A DNA stretch of 64,000 bases from Anaerolineae bacterium (GTDB lineage Bacteria > Chloroflexota > Anaerolineae > Aggregatilineales > Phototrophicaceae). Location: assembly GCA_017303635.1 (NCBI GenBank), contig JAFLCG010000001.1, positions 496,001 through 560,000 of the forward strand, written 5' to 3'. The notes beneath the pieces are model-generated. The model ran no database searches. It was not told where the DNA came from and worked only from the letters and a program-made list of their open reading frames with translations. The position numbers and the translations under genes are program-made. This document shows, piece after piece, positions 60,288 through 64,000 of the stretch; the first letter of the stretch is position 1; the number at the start of each line of letters is the position of its first letter.

Positions 60288-61715
60288 TTGAATATTCAAG
60301 ACAATGGTTCAGAGTTTGTGACACAAAGTGACGTTAGTAACGACATCCAACACACACCACGTTGGTTGCTAGTACTGATAGGCACAACTACTCTCCTGTT
60401 GGTTGTCGGAATTGTCATAGGAATATTTGCCTTTAGGACAGCTTTGAGACCTGGGCAGCAACAGCGAGTCATTCAAATGCTTCCCTTTATGGAGAGCCTC
60501 TTGCCTACCAATCCCGGGGCAGGTCTAGCATTACCGACGCCGCTTGCAACCTACGCCACAGGCGTTTCCCCAGCCCAATTGCTGACCCCCATGTATGCCA
60601 CGGAAACCCCCGAGGCAACTGTTGTCCTTGCATCTCCCGCTTCGCCAGTTCTTCAGTACGTACAATCGACAGAGCCAAGTCCAACATTCGCCAGCGCCCA
60701 GACACAGGTGCCAACGCCTACATTACCCCCACCCCCTATCACCTTAGAACCGACGTCGTCAACACCATCTACCGCCTATTTGACTGGTTTTCGTTATGTC
60801 ACACAAACATGGAATAACTGTGGACCGGCAACCATTACTATGGCTCTGAGTTACTTTGGTTGGCAGGAGGAGATGGAATTCGCGGCATCCATCCTAAAGC
60901 CGGATGACGAGGATAAGAATGTGACCTCAATAGAGATGACGGCCTTCGTCAATGACCAGTCGGGCGTCCGTGCACTTTGGCGTATGGGAGGCACACAGGA
61001 TTTACTCAAGTCATTTCTTGCTAATGGACTCCCAGTCGTCATTGCGATTGGTTTTGCACCGGAAGGCTACGACTGGCTTGGTCACTATCGCTTGCTTGTA
61101 GGCTACGATGATGCTCAGGGGGTCTTTTTCGCCTATGATAGCTACTTGGGCAATGGCGATAACGGAAATGGAATAACTGTTCCCTATGGCGAGTTGGATG
61201 CTGACTGGAGGCAATTTAACCGAAAATTCATAGTGCTATATCGCCCAGGCGAAGAGATTCGACTGCGCAATTTGCTTGGAGAATTGGTTGAACCCGCACG
61301 CGCCGCAGAACTGGCGCTAGAGAGAGCCCAAGAAGAAACGCGTGTGACCCCGCAAGATGGCTTTGCCTGGTTTAATGCAGGAACCGCCCTGGTTGCACTC
61401 GGACGCTATGACGAAGCAGCACTAGCGTATGACCAGTCAAGGCGGTTCAATTTGCCGTGGCGTATGTTGTGGTACCAATTTGGTCCATTTGAAGCCTACT
61501 TTAACGTTGGTCGATATTCAGACCTCGAAGCGCTTGTGACCACCAACTTGATTAACGGGGGTCAATACATCGAGGAAACCTATTATTGGCAGGGGCAACT
61601 TTACATAACACAAGGGCAAAGTTCTGCGGCAGCAGATGCTTTTGAGCGGTCTCTTCGAATCAATCCGAATTTCGTGGCGGCACAGGACGCACTTTCAAGT
61701 CTAACCGGCAGTTAG
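60288..61715 (+). CDS. Membrane-anchored C39-like cysteine peptidase with TPR region
   Basis: A 475-residue protein. It has an N-terminal anchor helix (WLLVLIGTTTLLLVVGIVIG), a long Pro/Thr linker, then a peptidase C39-like domain. Its catalytic Cys lies near residue 178 (TWNNCGPATITMAL), and the His and Asp in LGHYRLLVGYDD. The C-terminal 120 residues are tetratricopeptide-like (FAWFNAGTALVALGRYDEAALAYDQS, SSAAADAFERSLRINPNF). The start is TTG and no good Shine-Dalgarno is seen. The protease domain faces outward. It leads a unit with two thioredoxin-fold proteins and a DUF3105 protein. Confidence 0.8.
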   Translation: MNIQDNGSEFVTQSDVSNDIQHTPRWLLVLIGTTTLLLVVGIVIGIFAFRTALRPGQQQRVIQMLPFMESLLPTNPGAGLALPTPLATYATGVSPAQLLTPMYATETPEATVVLASPASPVLQYVQSTEPSPTFASAQTQVPTPTLPPPPITLEPTSSTPSTAYLTGFRYVTQTWNNCGPATITMALSYFGWQEEMEFAASILKPDDEDKNVTSIEMTAFVNDQSGVRALWRMGGTQDLLKSFLANGLPVVIAIGFAPEGYDWLGHYRLLVGYDDAQGVFFAYDSYLGNGDNGNGITVPYGELDADWRQFNRKFIVLYRPGEEIRLRNLLGELVEPARAAELALERAQEETRVTPQDGFAWFNAGTALVALGRYDEAALAYDQSRRFNLPWRMLWYQFGPFEAYFNVGRYSDLEALVTTNLINGGQYIEETYYWQGQLYITQGQSSAAADAFERSLRINPNFVAAQDALSSLTGS

Positions 61716-61730
61716 GCGGAGTACCGACTT

Positions 61731-62510
61731 GTGAAACATTCAGAGTACTGCAAGAACAAACAACCGACCCGCATCAGCATGTATCTAGAGTGGGTCTTTC
61801 TGGTCATACTGATCTGCTTGTCGGCGATAGTATTGGGAAGCATTTGGCTAAGAACTGCAGGTCAAGATGATGGAGGTGTACTGGATTTTATCTTCAACGT
61901 ACAGCAGAAACTGTCGGTTTCCCGAACTACTCCTAATGCGCCTGTCCGCGTTCGCGTCACGCCAACTTCACTTTCAGAAACTTTTGCTCAGGAAGAGACT
62001 ATGATGGCGTCCCCATCCCCAACTTTCGAAGTGCTATTGGGACAAACAAACTCAAGCACATTCGTTAGCATTGGAAACTATGCGCCAGGCTTTACGTTGC
62101 CAACGCTAACCGGAGATACTATCACACTCTCCGATCTGAGAGGACAACCTGTTCTCATCAACTTCTGGGCAAGTTGGTGCCCGCCTTGTCGCGCGGAAAT
62201 GCCTTTGCTTGTAACCGCATATGAGCGTTATGCGAGCGACGGACTCGTAATTCTCGGTCTCAATGTCACTGAGCAAGATAGTCTGGAAGCGATCAATACC
62301 TTCGTTGAAGAGTTTGCAGTTCCATTTCCTATTCTACTGGATGAGCCAGGGCATGTAAGTAATGACTCTTATGGGTTAGTCGGCTTACCAATGAACGTAT
62401 TTCTGGATCGAGAGGGCATTGTCAGACGTTTGGTTTTTGGTGCACTCAGTCCTGATGAAATCGATCCATACATTTCGGAGATATTGAACTCAGTGGAGGC
62501 AAACTCATGA
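61731..62510 (+). CDS. TlpA/ResA-type membrane-anchored thioredoxin
   Basis: A 259-residue protein with one anchor helix (about residues 18-40), a linker and a peroxiredoxin-like thioredoxin domain (PGFTLPTLTGDTITLSDLRG, NFWASWCPPCRAEMP, GLPMNVFLDREG). Its WCPPC active site matches TlpA/ResA proteins that reduce cytochrome c or copper-protein disulfides outside the membrane. This fits the cytochrome and cupredoxin genes nearby. The GTG at 61731 lies just after the peptidase gene, and its stop overlaps the next start by four bases (ATGA). Confidence 0.9.
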   Translation: MKHSEYCKNKQPTRISMYLEWVFLVILICLSAIVLGSIWLRTAGQDDGGVLDFIFNVQQKLSVSRTTPNAPVRVRVTPTSLSETFAQEETMMASPSPTFEVLLGQTNSSTFVSIGNYAPGFTLPTLTGDTITLSDLRGQPVLINFWASWCPPCRAEMPLLVTAYERYASDGLVILGLNVTEQDSLEAINTFVEEFAVPFPILLDEPGHVSNDSYGLVGLPMNVFLDREGIVRRLVFGALSPDEIDPYISEILNSVEANS

Positions 62511-63316
62511 GTAACTCCACTGATAGTCTCCACCAAACGAGTACTGAAACGAATGAAGTTTCCTCCACGGCAAGGACGCTTGTTGTCCCAAGGGCTTATA
62601 TCACAAATGTTGTCATTGCGGTTGCCTTCTTTGCTCTCGGTGCGGCAACTGCAGGTTTTGTATTGAGCAACTCAGCACGGTCGGTCGAACAGATTATCAA
62701 TCAAGCGGTTGCCGTCGCAGTCAATGAGAGTGATGAGGGGCAGGGAAGCCCATCTGCTGCAAACATCGAGAGCCCAGGTACTCGACTTGAAGTTAGTGTT
62801 GACGATGACCCTTCAAACGGACCATTGGATGCACCGATAACAATTGTGGAGTTTAGTGACTTCAACTGCCCATACTGCGCTCGATTTCGCCGCGATACTC
62901 TACCACTGATCCTTGAAAACTATGGTGATCAGGTTCGATTTGTCTACCGAGATTTCGCCATTCTGGGGCCATCTTCAGTTGACGCCGCTATTGCAAGTGA
63001 ATGTGCCGACGAGCAGTCCGCGTTCTGGTTTTATCATGATTTACTTTTCGAAAATCAGCGCAACTTCAATCGAGAAATGTTGATTGGTTACGCTCAACAG
63101 ATCGATCTCAGACTAGAAGAGTTTGCGAGTTGCCTGGACGATCCTGAAATAAGGACCGAGGTAATGGCGGACACCGAGGAAGCACAACGGTTAGGAGCTA
63201 CCGGCACGCCCACTTTCTTCATCAACGGTCGTCCATTGGTTGGCGCACAGCCCTTTGAGGTCTTTGCAAGCATTATTGATGACGAGTTGGCTGCACTAAC
63301 CGCTCCCAATCGCTGA
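62507..63316 (+). CDS. DsbA/BdbD-type membrane-anchored thiol oxidoreductase
   Basis: A 269-residue protein with one N-terminal anchor helix (IAVAFFALGAATAGFVL-like, about residues 32-52). A DsbA-like thioredoxin domain has CPYC in FSDFNCPYCARFRRDTL, the helical insertion SECADEQSAFWFYHDLLF and the cis-Pro loop GATGTPTFFINGRPL. Family members form or rearrange disulfides in exported proteins. It is translationally coupled to the TlpA-like gene, so the two could provide opposite redox activities. Fold and location are well supported; partner proteins are not known. Confidence 0.9.
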   Translation: MSNSTDSLHQTSTETNEVSSTARTLVVPRAYITNVVIAVAFFALGAATAGFVLSNSARSVEQIINQAVAVAVNESDEGQGSPSAANIESPGTRLEVSVDDDPSNGPLDAPITIVEFSDFNCPYCARFRRDTLPLILENYGDQVRFVYRDFAILGPSSVDAAIASECADEQSAFWFYHDLLFENQRNFNREMLIGYAQQIDLRLEEFASCLDDPEIRTEVMADTEEAQRLGATGTPTFFINGRPLVGAQPFEVFASIIDDELAALTAPNR

Positions 63317-63393
63317 ATACAGAAGCGCAGATATTCAATCAGTGCAGTGCAGTGCGCTTCGTTTGACTGTCAATATGTTGTTGAGGAATCGGC

Positions 63394-64000
63394 ATGAGTC
63401 AAAAATCCACCCCGCTAAAACACAAAAGAAACATCGATCTCCAATCCCGTCGTTGTTTGGGCATCGTGGTTACTTTTGAACGCCTATTCTTTAGTGGGAT
63501 CGTTCTATTCATTGTCGGCGCTTTCGTGGTGCTTGCGTTCAACGCCTGGCAAAACCGTATTGTTTCTATCGATAGTCTTTCACGTCGAGTCGGTTTACTC
63601 CGCAGCCACGAAGACAATGTTGGTTATGGGACTGGTGAGTTACCACCGATGGGTGGGACCCACAACCAAGTCTGGCAAAACTGCGGTGTCTACGAAACGC
63701 TGATTCGCAGCGATCTAGCCGTACATTCGCTGGAGCACGGTGCTGTCTGGATTACCTATCATCCGGAACTGCAACTAGAACAAGTGGAGAAATTACGCGA
63801 AATCACACGCGGCGGAAGTCATCGCCTGTTAAGTCCGTTTCCTGGTTTGGCAAGCCCCGTGGTAGTAACGGCATGGGGATATCAAGTGGAATTAAAGAAC
63901 GCTGATGACAGCCGTCTGATTGATTTTATCAATAACTACGAGCAAGGCACTGGGTCGCCGGAGCCTGGAGCACTTTGTTCTGGTGGAATAGGCGAACCAT
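63394..64000 (+). CDS. DUF3105 protein, membrane-anchored (3' end outside window)
   Basis: The frame from the ATG at 63394 (GAGGA six bases upstream) is open to the end of the window and encodes at least 202 residues. One anchor helix (FFSGIVLFIVGAFVVLAF) is followed by the DUF3105 signature: ELPPMGGTHNQVWQNCGVY, VHSLEHGAVWITYHP, and VVTAWGYQVEL. DUF3105 proteins are extracytoplasmic, of unknown function, and common in Chloroflexota and Actinobacteria. The HxLEHG motif looks like a metal site. It probably belongs to the same unit as the two thioredoxin-fold genes. Confidence 0.88.
   Translation, partial: MSQKSTPLKHKRNIDLQSRRCLGIVVTFERLFFSGIVLFIVGAFVVLAFNAWQNRIVSIDSLSRRVGLLRSHEDNVGYGTGELPPMGGTHNQVWQNCGVYETLIRSDLAVHSLEHGAVWITYHPELQLEQVEKLREITRGGSHRLLSPFPGLASPVVVTAWGYQVELKNADDSRLIDFINNYEQGTGSPEPGALCSGGIGEP

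Noticed and set aside
1..64000. CRISPR arrays, tRNA and rRNA genes
   Set aside because: No regularly spaced direct repeats, cloverleaf-like segments or rRNA signatures were recognised when reading either strand. Weak tRNA candidates could have been missed without a covariance search.

Overview
The window looks like chromosomal DNA of a free-living bacterium, most likely a member of the Chloroflexota (Anaerolineae-like). This is an inference from gene style: moderately GC-rich, frequent GTG/TTG starts with good Shine-Dalgarno sequences, secreted proteins with Thr/Pro linkers (for example ESTPTPGG), and DUF3105, FG-GAP and C39-TPR proteins. No rRNA, tRNA or CRISPR array was seen.

Layout. (1) 1-3040: the end of a dipeptide-type ABC permease, a DegT-type aminotransferase and an MmgE/PrpD protein. 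(2) 3650-8874: a plasmid- or integrative-element-like module with a structured leader, parA, parB, a palindromic spacer and a primase/helicase-like gene. A second, diverged copy in the same orientation lies at 29123-34355, preceded by remnants of a DDE transposase and a serine recombinase and followed by a LexA-like regulator. (3) 9224-24533, minus strand: a 15-gene catabolic operon. It holds an ABC importer, an ADP-ribosylglycohydrolase-like protein, a nucleoside hydrolase, a nucleoside phosphorylase, an aldose isomerase, DhaK/DhaL, a class I ketose-phosphate aldolase, an aldehyde dehydrogenase, a ketose 3-epimerase, and a thiolase-like protein paired with a DUF35 protein. A divergent GntR regulator, an OPA-like transporter and a CoA-transferase follow on the plus strand to 27957. 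Read together, these genes suggest uptake of a nucleoside-like compound and conversion of its pentose to DHAP plus a two-carbon aldehyde and acid.

(4) 34974-64000: a PaaK-like ligase and an unknown gene lead into a large copper/redox island. It holds a secreted beta-propeller/Met-rich/multicopper oxidase fusion, CopB- and CopA-type ATPases, CopZ, DUF305, DUF2933, DUF2085 and YceI proteins, two lipoprotein-type cytochromes c, a rhodanese lipoprotein, two NarL-type two-component systems (one kinase carrying a YHS metal domain), a GDCCVxC protein, and TlpA-, DsbA- and DUF3105-type envelope proteins.

The two strongest new observations are both in the copper island. First, a palindrome of the form CGCCAWWTGGCG recurs before most of its transcription units at a fixed distance (32-34 bases, centre to centre) from a -10-like hexamer. 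This looks like one activator controlling the whole island. Second, a DUF1573-like membrane-anchored gene (50619-51107) has an in-frame TGA exactly where the family is expected to have the second Cys of GCCPP. The frame stays open beyond it and a SECIS-like hairpin follows, so it is a selenoprotein candidate.
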